DNA of 44,386 nucleotides from Ewingella americana ATCC 33852 (GCF_000735345.1 NZ_JMPJ01000041.1:1-44386), one strand, 5' to 3'. Shown: positions 25,411 through 33,791, counted from the first letter of the stretch. Notes: generated by a model from the sequence alone, not told the origin. Numbers and translations: made by a program.

Positions 25411-26679
25411 TTGAGTCAGACACAAATTTCCAGCCCGATTTGGCGCTTAACCCTTGCCACGGTCGCCACCGGCGTTTTAGCTGGGCTAGGCGGCATGATG
25501 CTGGCGCTCATTCTTCATAGCATCCAGCATTGGGCGTTTGGCTACAGCCAGAACGCGATTATCAGCGATGAAAGCTTTTTGCAGGGAGTGACCGCCGCGA
25601 CGCACGGGCGGCGCTTCGCCGTGCTGGTGGTGTGTGGCTTGGTGGCAGGGATCGGCTGGTGGGCGCTCTATCGCTGGGGTAAGCCGCTGGTGAGCATCGC
25701 GGCGGCGGTGAAATCTGATAAACCCAATATGCCATTTTTCAGCACCACGGTTCACGCCTTGCTGCAAATCATCACCGTGGCTTTGGGGTCGCCACTGGGC
25801 CGCGAAGTCGCGCCGCGCGAAATCGGCGCAATCTCCGCCAACTGGCTCTCCCAGCGTTTTGATCTCACCGTGCGTGAAACCCAGATTATGATTGCCTGTG
25901 GTGCAGGCGCGGGGCTGGCGGCGGTGTATAACGTGCCGCTCGGCGGGGCGGTCTTTGTGTTGGAAGTGCTGCTGGGCGCGTTTAGCTGGCAGCTGCTGCT
26001 TCCAGCGATCTGTACCTCTTCTATCGCCGCCTTGGTGGCGTGGATTGGGCTGGGCAATGAGTCGCAGTACCACCTGATGCCGCTGGATATCACGCCGTCG
26101 CTGCTGGTCTGGTCGGTGGTGATGGGGCCGGTGTTCGGCTTTGCGGCTTACTGGTTCACGCGCTTGACCAACAAGGCCAAGGGGCAGGCTCCGCGCGATG
26201 CCAAACTGATTGTGCTCAACCTGATTAACTTCGCCATTATCGGCATTTTGGCCGGTTGGCTGCCGCAGTTATTGGGCAACGGCAAAGGCCCGGCGCAAAT
26301 CAGCTTTGACAATCAGATAACCATTGGGCTGGCGGCGCTGCTGCTGGTGGCGAAAGTGGCAATCACTTGGAGCACGCTGCGAGCAGGCGCGCAGGGCGGG
26401 TTACTGACGCCGGGGCTGTCCAATGGCGCATTGCTGGCCTGCATGCTGGGCGGGCTGTGGAATATTTATTGGCCGGGCACCTCACTTGGCGCTTTCGCGA
26501 TTATTGGCGCGGCGGCCTTTTTAGCCTCTTCAATGAAAATGCCGCTGACGGCGGTGGTATTAATTATGGAATTTACCCGCGTCGGGCATGATTTTTTAAT
26601 CCCAATTTTATTCGCGGTAACAGGTTCAATCGCGGTACAGAGCCTTTGTACCAAGGCTTTCGAAGCTAAAAAGAGTTAA
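25411..26679 (+). CDS. CLC-family chloride channel/antiporter
   Basis: A 422-residue polytopic membrane protein of the ClC family, which moves chloride (in many bacterial members with proton exchange). The three anion-pathway signatures are visible: GSPLGREVAP (residues 126-135, where most members have GREGP and E132 is the gating glutamate), GAGAGLAAVYNVPLGGAVFV on helices F-G, and GAQGGLLTPGL in place of the common GxFxP. These variants fit the less-studied SycA-like branch. The start is TTG 25411, with GGAGAG five bases upstream; no better ATG exists. It has no cytoplasmic CBS domains. The gene begins 94 bp after the amidase gene and may be transcribed with it. Confidence 0.85.
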   Translation: MSQTQISSPIWRLTLATVATGVLAGLGGMMLALILHSIQHWAFGYSQNAIISDESFLQGVTAATHGRRFAVLVVCGLVAGIGWWALYRWGKPLVSIAAAVKSDKPNMPFFSTTVHALLQIITVALGSPLGREVAPREIGAISANWLSQRFDLTVRETQIMIACGAGAGLAAVYNVPLGGAVFVLEVLLGAFSWQLLLPAICTSSIAALVAWIGLGNESQYHLMPLDITPSLLVWSVVMGPVFGFAAYWFTRLTNKAKGQAPRDAKLIVLNLINFAIIGILAGWLPQLLGNGKGPAQISFDNQITIGLAALLLVAKVAITWSTLRAGAQGGLLTPGLSNGALLACMLGGLWNIYWPGTSLGAFAIIGAAAFLASSMKMPLTAVVLIMEFTRVGHDFLIPILFAVTGSIAVQSLCTKAFEAKKS

Positions 26680-26701
26680 TCAGCGCGGGCAAAAGGGCGG
26701 T

Positions 26702-26730
26702 AGGATCTTTTTTAGATCGTGAAAGATCCT
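26702..26730. terminator. Hairpin after the CLC gene
   Basis: AGGATCTTT (26702-26710) pairs with AAAGATCCT (26722-26730), loop 11 bases, 22 bases after the stop of the CLC gene. The T run lies inside the stem and loop rather than behind it, so efficiency is uncertain. Confidence 0.5.
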
Positions 26731-26803
26731 ATTGACCTTCCCAACAAACTTTCTTACATTTCAGTAACAGGTTAGTAATGAAATTTCGTAGCAAAGATGG
26801 CAG

Positions 26804-26821
26804 CTGTCACTATACTGTCAT
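26804..26821 (+). promoter_or_regulatory. Pho box of the phoH promoter
   Basis: CTGTCAC-TATA-CTGTCAT, two 7-bp PhoB half-sites with the 4-bp spacer, almost identical to the consensus. It is the only such site in the gap and points rightward to phoH, whose family is induced by phosphate starvation in E. coli. It lies 600 bp before the phoH ATG, so the transcript should have a very long leader. Confidence 0.85.
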
Positions 26822-26942
26822 TATCAGGCGGTACTTTTTAGTTAACGCTCAGTAGCTTCAAATAATTAAGTTGAGTTGAGCAGGACTAAAAAGTTTACTC
26901 GGTGAGCGGCCAAGGCCGTAAATATCACAGCGGGGATCGCGA

Positions 26943-27359
26943 ATGAGAAAGTCCTATTTTGGGCTGAGTAATAAGAAAACATATTTACACCTCTCCACTC
27001 GTTGTCACTGCTTAAAAGCAAACGAGGGCCAAGACTTCGACTCTCTGATATTAACCGACAAGACTTCTTCCACTCCTTTATTATTCCGTGATTTTTTAAC
27101 CACACAACAGCGCCTCCGTTCTTTAACTGACCCCACACTTACACTGCAACCAACTGGCTATTTGTCTGGCCGTTTAACTGGCTCCAATGCTTTGAAGGTC
27201 AGCGGTTTGTCATTAATGACAATGCCTCCTCGTGAACAGACAGTATGTCTAAAGAAAATAGCAGGGCGCTCATTTATTAATCACCCGACGTTATTTTCCT
27301 CTTCACGTTATTCATTGGCTCAACTTGGTCTAAAAGGAGACCAAAACCTCATTTGTTAG
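26943..27359 (+). CDS. Doubtful ORF in the phoH leader
   Basis: A 138-codon open frame (MRKSYFGLSN... ending LGLKGDQNLIC) lies between the Pho box and phoH, preceded by GGGGATCGCG, a weak ribosome-binding site. I recognise no domain. Its third codon positions show no clear GC bias, unlike the flanking genes, and it is rich in Ser, Thr and Leu. It may be chance openness in an untranslated leader, or a leader peptide. Reported so the 742-bp stretch before phoH is described; the rest of that stretch (26830-26940, 27360-27421) shows no other feature. Confidence 0.2.
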   Translation: MRKSYFGLSNKKTYLHLSTRCHCLKANEGQDFDSLILTDKTSSTPLLFRDFLTTQQRLRSLTDPTLTLQPTGYLSGRLTGSNALKVSGLSLMTMPPREQTVCLKKIAGRSFINHPTLFSSSRYSLAQLGLKGDQNLIC

Positions 27360-27421
27360 TGAAACATAACCGTGCGGGCCTATGCCTTAGCGTTAAGTGA
27401 ATCAAACTGTAAGGTGCCACT

Positions 27422-28210
27422 ATGGGAAGACAGAAAGAAGTGATCAAAGCTCGTCGTGAAGCGAAACGTGTTATTCGTCGTGATTCACGCAGTCACCGCC
27501 AACGTGAGGAAGAATCTGTGACCTCTTTAATCCAAATGGGCGGTGTGGAATCGATTGGAATGGCGCGCGACTCTCGCGATACCTCTCCAATCCAGGCACG
27601 AACTGAAGCTCAAGGTCATTACTTATCAGCCATAGAGAATAAGCAGTTAATTTTTGCTACCGGTGAAGCAGGCTGTGGCAAAACATTTATCAGCGCGGCG
27701 AAAGCTGCCGAGGCATTAATACATAAAGAGATAGATAGGATTATTGTTACCCGCCCAGTATTGCAGGCCGACGAAGACCTCGGTTTCTTGCCCGGCGATA
27801 TCTCTGAGAAGTTCGCACCTTATTTCCGTCCGGTATACGACATCTTATTACGTCGTCTGGGTTCATCATTCATGCAATATTGTCTGCGACCGGAAATAGG
27901 TAAGGTTGAAATTGCACCTTTCGCGTATATGCGCGGGCGTACTTTCGAAAACGCGGTGGTTATTCTGGACGAAGCCCAGAATGTCACGGCCAGCCAAATG
28001 AAAATGTTCCTGACCCGTCTCGGTGAAAATGTGACGGTGATAGTTAACGGGGATGTTACCCAATGCGATTTACCGCGTGGGGTAGTATCAGGGCTTAGCG
28101 ATGCAATGTCTCGCTTCGAAGAAGACGAGATGGTTGGCATCATTCAGTTTGGTAAAGAGGACTGCGTGCGTTCAGAGCTGTGTAAACGCACCCTGCACGC
28201 TTACTCTTAA
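27422..28210 (+). CDS. phoH: PhoH family ATPase (phosphate-starvation inducible)
   Basis: PhoH is a cytoplasmic P-loop ATPase of the phosphate regulon with a helicase-like core; its cell role is not firmly known. The 262-residue protein shows an N-terminal basic helix (MGRQKEVIKARREAKRV), Walker A GEAGCGKT (residues 81-88), Walker B VVILDEAQN (~180) and the C-terminal end of E. coli PhoH (RTLHAYS). E. coli PhoH is annotated longer at its N-terminus; here the ATG at 27422 directly precedes the conserved part. A Pho box lies 600 bp upstream. In E. coli phoH follows efeB directly; here two genes intervene. Confidence 0.95.
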   Translation: MGRQKEVIKARREAKRVIRRDSRSHRQREEESVTSLIQMGGVESIGMARDSRDTSPIQARTEAQGHYLSAIENKQLIFATGEAGCGKTFISAAKAAEALIHKEIDRIIVTRPVLQADEDLGFLPGDISEKFAPYFRPVYDILLRRLGSSFMQYCLRPEIGKVEIAPFAYMRGRTFENAVVILDEAQNVTASQMKMFLTRLGENVTVIVNGDVTQCDLPRGVVSGLSDAMSRFEEDEMVGIIQFGKEDCVRSELCKRTLHAYS

Positions 28211-28234
28211 TTCTTCCCTCGCACCTGTCTCCAA

Positions 28235-28276
28235 TAAAAAAGGCCGCCCAATGTGAATTGAGGCGGCCTTCGTTTT
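28235..28276. terminator. Bidirectional terminator between phoH and chaA
   Basis: AAGGCCGCC (28240-28248) pairs with GGCGGCCTT (28262-28270), with an A run before it and CGTTTT after it. It can stop the convergent phoH and chaA transcripts. Confidence 0.9.
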
Positions 28277-28289
28277 ATCTGGAGCCAGC

Positions 28290-29390
28290 TTACAGCATGA
28301 TTATCATCATATAAGCCACAAACAGCGCCAAGTGAGCCGTGCCGTTTAATACATTGGTACGGCCGGTAGAGAAGGAGATTTGGCACAGGATCAGCACTGA
28401 CAGCATCACCACGATGTTTGCCGGATCCAGACCGAAGATAAGCTCTTGGCCGGTCAGGGTGGCAATCAGCGTCACCGCAGGTACGGTCAGGGAAATGGTC
28501 GCCAGCACCGAACCAAAGAACAGATTCATCGCGCGCTGTACCTGATTCTTCATCACGGCTTTCAACGCACCCAAACCTTCAGGGGAGAGGATCAGCAGGG
28601 CGACCAAGAAACCGGTGAACTGCGCCGGGGCGTTCAGCTCGGTCAGCAGCTCTTCCAGCGGGTTAGCGTTGAACTTAGTCACCGCGATAACCAACGCCAA
28701 ATGGACAATCAGCCACAGGGTGTGAGTCAGATTGCTTTTGGAGGAAGGCTTACCGTGGCCATCTTCTTCACCTTCATCTTCATGTTCATAAATGAACAGG
28801 CTTTGGTGCGTCTTGGTCTGAATCAGCAGGAACACGCCATACATGGCGGCGGAAATCACGGCAACAATCAGCGCCTGTGCGGTGGTGAAATTACCGTTTG
28901 GCAGGGCGGCAGGCAGCACCAGCACGATGATAGCCAGCGGGAAAATCGCCATCAGGTACTGTTTGATACCGCCCAGATTGACATACTGAGTCGCGAACTT
29001 ACGGCCACCCAGCAATAAAGAGAAGCCCACCAGACCGGCGGTGACAATCATGATGATCGAGAACAGCGTGTCTCGCATCAGCGCGGGGGCGGCGTCACCG
29101 GTCGCCATCAGCGCGGAAATCAGACTTACTTCAAGGATAACCACCGACAGGCTGAGGATGAGTGAACCATAAGGTTCGCCTAAGCGGTGGGCAAGGACGT
29201 CGGCGTGGCGCACGACGCTAAAGGCGCTGGCCAAAATACCCACCAGTGCGATGGCGTTGATACCGACGACGGCGAGGAAGTTGCTGCTATCACTCCAAAA
29301 GACTAAGACTAATAAGGCAGCAATAGGGAAAACGAGTGAATATTCTTGATGGCGGGATTTATGCTTCGGATGCTCCTGAGATGACACCAT
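28290..29390 (-). CDS. chaA: Sodium/calcium/potassium-proton antiporter ChaA
   Basis: ChaA exports Na+, Ca2+ and (in E. coli) K+ in exchange for protons, mainly at alkaline pH. The 366-residue protein has the same length as E. coli ChaA and shares long stretches (LGEPYGSLILSLSVVILEVS, RDTLFSIIMIVTAGLVGFSL). It has eleven or so membrane helices and both calcium/cation-exchanger repeats: helix motifs around EVSLISALM and LSPEGLGALKA. An acidic cytoplasmic loop EHEDEGEEDGHGKPS lies between the halves. I chose ATG 29390 because AGGAG lies 10 bases upstream and length then agrees; a longer frame runs to 29411 through that site. It is divergent from chaB. Confidence 0.95.
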   Translation of the reverse strand: MVSSQEHPKHKSRHQEYSLVFPIAALLVLVFWSDSSNFLAVVGINAIALVGILASAFSVVRHADVLAHRLGEPYGSLILSLSVVILEVSLISALMATGDAAPALMRDTLFSIIMIVTAGLVGFSLLLGGRKFATQYVNLGGIKQYLMAIFPLAIIVLVLPAALPNGNFTTAQALIVAVISAAMYGVFLLIQTKTHQSLFIYEHEDEGEEDGHGKPSSKSNLTHTLWLIVHLALVIAVTKFNANPLEELLTELNAPAQFTGFLVALLILSPEGLGALKAVMKNQVQRAMNLFFGSVLATISLTVPAVTLIATLTGQELIFGLDPANIVVMLSVLILCQISFSTGRTNVLNGTAHLALFVAYMMIIML

Positions 29391-29986
29391 GATGATTATT
29401 CTCCTGTGCAAAACTTACGTGGCTCGGACGAACCGGCTTCACGAAACAGCAGTGTTTTCACTGCCAGCAAAGAACGCGTCATTGAACACGACAAACGGGT
29501 CATGCCATGGCGCGTTAACTCGTTCACTATATAAGAAAAAGGACTTAATTGATAGATATAACCATGGTTTGGTAATTAAAAATCACAAGACAGCGATTTT
29601 ACCGGCTATAACTTAATATAAGGCGCTAATTAAGTTATGAAGATGTGCTTTTTGTGATTTTTTAATTCCATTAAAACAATGAGTTAATTGGATAAGTCGG
29701 GCTTATGGCTATGATGAAGGTTTTTCATCTGAGTCGTCAAATAACCCCATTTTTCACTGGATTTCCAGTCTGAGCTTACGCTGCTTTACGTTAACTGAAT
29801 TATCTTTATCATTTTCAGCACCATCGGTCTTATCAGAGGATCACCTATAACCCTATTTAGCGTAGCAGCTAGACTTTGTTGTGTAGCAAAACGGGTGATG
29901 AAACGCCGATCAAAGCAGCAAAAATTGCGCTTTTTAGACTTTGTTGCTTTATCAAATAACCCAGACGACTAACAAGGAGACTGGAA
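29391..29986. promoter_or_regulatory. AT-rich gap between chaA and chaB
   Basis: A 596-bp region with clearly lower GC than its neighbours and no convincing gene. It must hold the divergent chaA and chaBC promoters. The direct repeat TAGACTTTGTTG occurs at 29870-29881 and 29935-29946, 65 bp apart, within ~110 bp upstream of chaB. AGCAAAA and GCAGCAAAAATTGCGC between the two repeats could pair with the repeats' TTTGTTG ends. I see no other structure between 29520 and 29860. Confidence 0.5.
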
Positions 29987-30220
29987 ATGCCTTATGACAA
30001 CCGATCATCTTTACCGGATTCAGTACGAAATGTGCTGCCGCCCCATGCTCAGGACATCTATAAAGAAGCCTTTAATAGCGCGTGGGATGAGTATGCTAAA
30101 TCTAAAGATAGACAGGGCGATGACAGCCGCGAGGAAACCGCGCACAAGGTAGCCTGGGCGGCGGTTAAGCACGGTTATCAGAAAGGGGATGATGATAAAT
30201 GGCATCCCAAAAAGAAATAA
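29987..30220 (+). CDS. chaB: ChaB family protein
   Basis: A 77-residue cytoplasmic protein with the ChaB fold: SLPDSVRNVLPPHAQDIYKE (the conserved LP..V...LP..AQ.IY..AFN.AW motif), EETAHKVAWAAVKHGYQKG and a lysine-rich end. ChaB is proposed to regulate the ChaA antiporter, and the same helical module appears in other contexts; the exact role is uncertain. The start is well placed after AAGGAGA. It lies opposite chaA and is followed by a terminator, with chaC 324 bp further on. Confidence 0.93.
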   Translation: MPYDNRSSLPDSVRNVLPPHAQDIYKEAFNSAWDEYAKSKDRQGDDSREETAHKVAWAAVKHGYQKGDDDKWHPKKK

Positions 30221-30251
30221 AAAATCCTTTATTCAGATGCTGAAAACATTT

Positions 30252-30280
30252 CGCCCGGCCATCGCGCCGGGTTTTCTTTT
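30252..30280 (+). terminator. Rho-independent terminator of chaB
   Basis: CCCGGC (30254-30259) pairs with GCCGGG (30266-30271), then TTTTCTTTTT. Confidence 0.85.
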
Positions 30281-30544
30281 TCATCCATTCTGCGCTTTAT
30301 TCTGATTTGTGCCGCTCTTATATCAATGTTCACTAAATGTTCATCATATTTTCGTTTTGTGATCACCTTCAATCTTGATTGCTGACGCAGAAACGCATAA
30401 GGTTTGAACTATTAACGACATAAAGAAATTCTTATGTTTTTTTCCTTTTTCGCCGTGACGAAAAGGAATAAAGCGCAATAACGGAGAAAACAGCGTCAAC
30501 AGTATGGCAAGTTCTATAAGCAGTGGTTTTGAAGGAGGCGATGA
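30281..30544 (+). promoter_or_regulatory. chaC upstream region
   Basis: This gene-free part of the chaB-chaC gap is AT-rich. It holds a direct repeat of TGTTCA (around 30326 and 30338) and a hairpin TTCC-TTTTT-CG / CG-AAAA-GGAA at 30442-30468, about 80 bases before chaC, one extra T bulging. The hairpin lies where a 5' leader would be and may influence chaC translation or mRNA stability (inference). A strong AAGGAGG sits six bases before the chaC start. Confidence 0.4.
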
Positions 30545-31234
30545 ATGTTAACCCGAGATTTTCTGCGTAACGCAGATTGCAAAACAGCATTCGGCAGCAT
30601 CGACGAGTCGATGTTATTGACCTCCGAACAACGTTCCGCCTCGCTCGACTGCACGCTGGCGCGACGCCCGGACAATAGCCCGGTATGGATATTCGGCTAC
30701 GGCTCTCTGATGTGGAACCCGGTGTTTGACTCCGACGAGGCTCGCCCGGCGACGCTCAACGGCTATCACCGCGCTTTCTGCCTGCGTTTGACCTCAGGGC
30801 GTGGGACGCACTCCCAGCCCGGCCGCATGCTGGCGCTGAAAGAGGGGGGCCGCACCACCGGACTGGCCTTCCGCCTGCCGGAAGAGAAGCTGCGCGAAGA
30901 GCTGGAACTGCTGTGGAAGCGTGAGATGGTCACCGGCTGTTACTGCCCGACATGGTGCGAGCTGGACCTCGACGACGGACGCAAAGTGACCGCGCTGGTG
31001 TTCATCATGGACCCGGCACACCCGCTGTTTGAAGCTGACACCTCCTATCAGGTGATAGCCCCGCTGATTGCCAAGGCCAGTGGGCCGCTTGGCACCAACG
31101 CGCAATACCTGTTCGCGCTGGAGAAAGAGCTGCAAACCTACGGCATGCGCGATGACTGCATGAGCGAGCTGGTGAATCAGGTGCGCATGCTGCTCGCCGT
31201 CTCTCCGGCTGAAGGGGTTCCCGGCCTCGGCTAA
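30545..31234 (+). CDS. chaC: Glutathione-specific gamma-glutamylcyclotransferase ChaC
   Basis: ChaC cleaves glutathione to 5-oxoproline and Cys-Gly in the cytoplasm. The 229-residue protein has the substrate-binding FGYGSLMWNP motif (residues 50-59), the core GYHRAFCLRLTSGRGT and LLWKREMVTGCYCPTWCELD, where the WxRE glutamate is the probable catalytic acid. Length matches E. coli ChaC (231). Start ATG 30545 has AAGGAGG six bases upstream. It has its own leader and a terminator on both sides, so it is probably not cotranscribed with chaB despite the name. Confidence 0.93.
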   Translation: MLTRDFLRNADCKTAFGSIDESMLLTSEQRSASLDCTLARRPDNSPVWIFGYGSLMWNPVFDSDEARPATLNGYHRAFCLRLTSGRGTHSQPGRMLALKEGGRTTGLAFRLPEEKLREELELLWKREMVTGCYCPTWCELDLDDGRKVTALVFIMDPAHPLFEADTSYQVIAPLIAKASGPLGTNAQYLFALEKELQTYGMRDDCMSELVNQVRMLLAVSPAEGVPGLG

Positions 31235-31264
31235 GACTTTTTGACGCCATTCACGCGACTCAAT

Positions 31265-31302
31265 AAACCGCCGCAAGATGCTTATCTGACGGCGGTTTTT
31301 TA
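31265..31302 (+). terminator. Rho-independent terminator of chaC
   Basis: AAACCGCCG (31265-31273) pairs with CGGCGGTTT (31290-31298), followed by TTTATTG. Confidence 0.9.
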
Positions 31303-31353
31303 TTGCCAATTTTATTGCATTTGAGCAGTCAATACGCATAATCCCAATCTTTA

Positions 31354-31374
31354 TGAGAATCATTGGCATTCTCA
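31354..31374 (+). promoter_or_regulatory. Fur-type operator of the TonB receptor gene
   Basis: TGAGAAT-CATTGGC-ATTCTCA is a perfect inverted repeat of 7-bp arms with a 7-bp centre, 24 bp before the receptor start. GAGAATCATT...ATTCTC fits degenerate Fur boxes, as expected for a siderophore receptor. Confidence 0.75.
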
Positions 31375-31397
31375 TTTTTGTTGATTGGGGAACCTCT

Positions 31398-33620
31398 ATG
31401 CAAACGTCACACCGCTCACCACCCGCGGGTCGCATGACCCGTAGCTTATTATCTGTGTTTATTTGCTCGGCTATCGCCAGCCCGCTGGCCTATGCCGCCG
31501 CGCCTGCGACAACGGAACCAGACAGCACAACCAGCCCAAAGGGTGAAGATACGCTGACTGTCACCGCCGTGGCGGATGACTTCAAAGCGGGGGGCAACAC
31601 CCCGGTACCAGCTTATCTCGACGGCGGGGTGGCGAACGGCGGCAGGCTGGGGATCTTGGGCGAGCAGGATGCCAAAAACGTGCCGTTCAACGTGATTAGC
31701 TTTACCGACAAACTGATTCAGGACCAGCAGGCGCGCTCGCTGGCCGACGTGCTGAGTAACGATGCCTCGGTGCAGAGCGGCTACGGCTACGGCAACTTCT
31801 CCGAAGCCTTTATGATCCGCGGCTTCGCGCTCAATGGCGATGATATCTCCTACGGCGGCATGTACGGCGTACTGCCGCGTCAGGTGGTCGCCACCAACTT
31901 CGCCGACCGCGTCGAGCTGTTTAAAGGCTCCAACGCCTTTATCAATGGGGTTAGCCCAAGCGGCAGCGGGGTGGGTGGCGCGATTAACGTCGAGCCAAAA
32001 CACGCGCCTTCCACGCCATTAACCCGCGTCACCATGGATTACACCAGCTCTTCGCAGATTGGCACCGGCATTGACGTCGGTCGCCGCTTTGGCGACAACG
32101 ACCAGTGGGGCGTGCGGGTCAACGCCTTACACCGCGAAGGGGATGCCGCGGTGGACGACGAATATCGCCGCACCACGCTCGGCTCAGTCGGGCTGGACTA
32201 TCGCGGAGATCGTTTCCGCAGCTCCCTCGACCTTGGCTACCAGAAGCAGGTAGTGGGCAATGGCCGTCCGCCGGTCTACGTCAGCCCAACGCTGACCAAA
32301 ATTCCTGACGCCCCCTCGGCAACGCTCAACTACGCCCAGCCTTGGTCTAATACCCATACTGAGAACGAATTCGGCATGTTGAAAGGGGAGTATGACCTCA
32401 CCGACCACTGGACGGCCTACGCCGGACTGGGTGCCAGTCATGCGCACGAAACCGGTGATTACGCCTCGCCAACCATTACTGATGTGAATGGAAATGGCAC
32501 CGTAGGCCGCCTGAGCGTGCCTTACTTCGCCGACCGCATCTCCACCATGGCGGGGCTGCGCGGCGACTTCGACACCGGCTTTGTGTCGCACAAGGTTAAC
32601 GTCGGCTTCTCCAGCGTCTATGTGAAGACTCGCACCAGCTACACCATGCCGAAAACTGCCGATCGCGGGCCTTTCAGCCTCTATGATCCTCAGCCAATCA
32701 ACTACCCGCCAACCAGCTTTACCGGCGGCCATATGGATGACCCAAAAGTGCGTAACCGCAGCCGCAGCAGTGGCATTGCGGTATCTGACACCTTGGGTGT
32801 GTTAGATGACAAAGTGCTGCTGACGCTCGGGGCGCGCCGCCAAGAGGTGCTCACCCGTGGCTACACCTATGAGGGTGTGCAGAGTGCGGCCTTCGACGAC
32901 ACCAAGGTCACTCCGGCTTACGGGCTGTTGGTCAAGCCGTGGGAGCACGTCTCGCTGTATGCCAACCATATTGAAGCCCTTCAGCCGAGCGACCCGGCGC
33001 CAAGTACGGCGGTCAACACGGGCGAGGTATTCCCAGCCATTACCTCGAAGCAAAATGAAGTCGGCGCTAAGTTTGATTTCGGCACCCTCGGCGGCTCGTT
33101 GGCGCTGTTTGAAATCAAAAAGCCGGCTGCTTATACCAATAGCGTGACGCGCGAATATGGCCTGTACGGCATGCAGCGCAACCGTGGCGTTGAGTTGAGC
33201 GTGTTTGGTGAGCCGATGTACGGCGTGCGCCTGCTGGGCAGTGCCATGTGGCTCAAGCCTGAGCTGACGGACACCAACGGCGGCCTGAATGGCGGCAATG
33301 ACGCCATTGGCGTGCCGAACTATCAGGTCGTGCTCGGCGGCGAGTGGGATGTTCCGCGCGTGCAGAACGTGACGCTGACCGGCAAGGTGATCCGCACCGG
33401 CTCGCAATATCTCAATGAAGCCAATACCCAAAAACTGGATGCCTGGACTCGCCTCGACCTCGGCGTGCGTTACGCCATGCCGATGCAGGAACACACCCTG
33501 ACGTGGCGCGCCAATCTGGAAAACGTCACCAATGAGAACTACTGGGCGTCGGCCACCGGCGGTTATTTGACGCAGGGTACGCCGCGCCAGTTTAAACTCT
33601 CCGCCACTTACGACTTCTAA
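31398..33620 (+). CDS. TonB-dependent siderophore receptor (ferrichrome-type)
   Basis: An outer-membrane 22-stranded barrel receptor for TonB-driven uptake of a ferric siderophore. The 740-residue precursor has a signal peptide (cleavage near AYAA, residue 34), a TonB box DTLTVTA (51-57), a plug domain (~80-215; FMIRGFALNGDDISYGG, RVELFKGSNAFINGV, GSGVGGAINVEPKHA) and a barrel ending in FKLSATYDF with terminal phenylalanine. Similarity in feel is to Yersinia FcuA and other ferrichrome/hydroxamate receptors, but the ligand is not proven. ATG 31398 has GGGGA six bases upstream; a longer frame from 31353 would start inside the Fur operator. It is a single-gene unit. Confidence 0.9.
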   Translation: MQTSHRSPPAGRMTRSLLSVFICSAIASPLAYAAAPATTEPDSTTSPKGEDTLTVTAVADDFKAGGNTPVPAYLDGGVANGGRLGILGEQDAKNVPFNVISFTDKLIQDQQARSLADVLSNDASVQSGYGYGNFSEAFMIRGFALNGDDISYGGMYGVLPRQVVATNFADRVELFKGSNAFINGVSPSGSGVGGAINVEPKHAPSTPLTRVTMDYTSSSQIGTGIDVGRRFGDNDQWGVRVNALHREGDAAVDDEYRRTTLGSVGLDYRGDRFRSSLDLGYQKQVVGNGRPPVYVSPTLTKIPDAPSATLNYAQPWSNTHTENEFGMLKGEYDLTDHWTAYAGLGASHAHETGDYASPTITDVNGNGTVGRLSVPYFADRISTMAGLRGDFDTGFVSHKVNVGFSSVYVKTRTSYTMPKTADRGPFSLYDPQPINYPPTSFTGGHMDDPKVRNRSRSSGIAVSDTLGVLDDKVLLTLGARRQEVLTRGYTYEGVQSAAFDDTKVTPAYGLLVKPWEHVSLYANHIEALQPSDPAPSTAVNTGEVFPAITSKQNEVGAKFDFGTLGGSLALFEIKKPAAYTNSVTREYGLYGMQRNRGVELSVFGEPMYGVRLLGSAMWLKPELTDTNGGLNGGNDAIGVPNYQVVLGGEWDVPRVQNVTLTGKVIRTGSQYLNEANTQKLDAWTRLDLGVRYAMPMQEHTLTWRANLENVTNENYWASATGGYLTQGTPRQFKLSATYDF

Positions 33621-33627
33621 CCTTCAA

Positions 33628-33653
33628 GGCCTCTCTCGCATGTGGGGGAGGCC
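33628..33653 (+). terminator. Weak hairpin after the TonB receptor gene
   Basis: GGCCTC pairs with GAGGCC around a 14-base loop, eight bases after the stop. No clear T run follows. Confidence 0.4.
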
Positions 33654-33730
33654 GCGCATTTCTTAGCGTTTCACCGCACTTTGATACTGAACATTTGGCT
33701 AAACGCCGCTTTAATAACCATACTCATAAT

Positions 33731-33791
33731 CTTATGCGATAAAAGCATAAGGTTAGTCGTTAAACGACTTTCTTGTGAGTTAGTGACTCAC
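33731..33791 (+). promoter_or_regulatory. Three consecutive hairpins upstream of the peptide transporter
   Basis: CTTATGC/GCATAAG (33731-33737/33745-33751), GTCGTT-A-AACGAC (33756-33768) and GTGAGT/ACTCAC (33775-33780/33786-33791) follow one another within 61 bp, 50 bp before the binding-protein start. They could be stacked operator sites or a folded 5' leader. Confidence 0.55.

Noticed and set aside
29389-29616. 75-codon frame in the chaA-chaB gap
   Set aside because: It begins in the chaA start region, lies in AT-rich DNA and resembles no protein I know.
31353-31397. Upstream extension of the TonB receptor
   Set aside because: It would begin inside the Fur-type operator and add residues ahead of a normal signal peptide.
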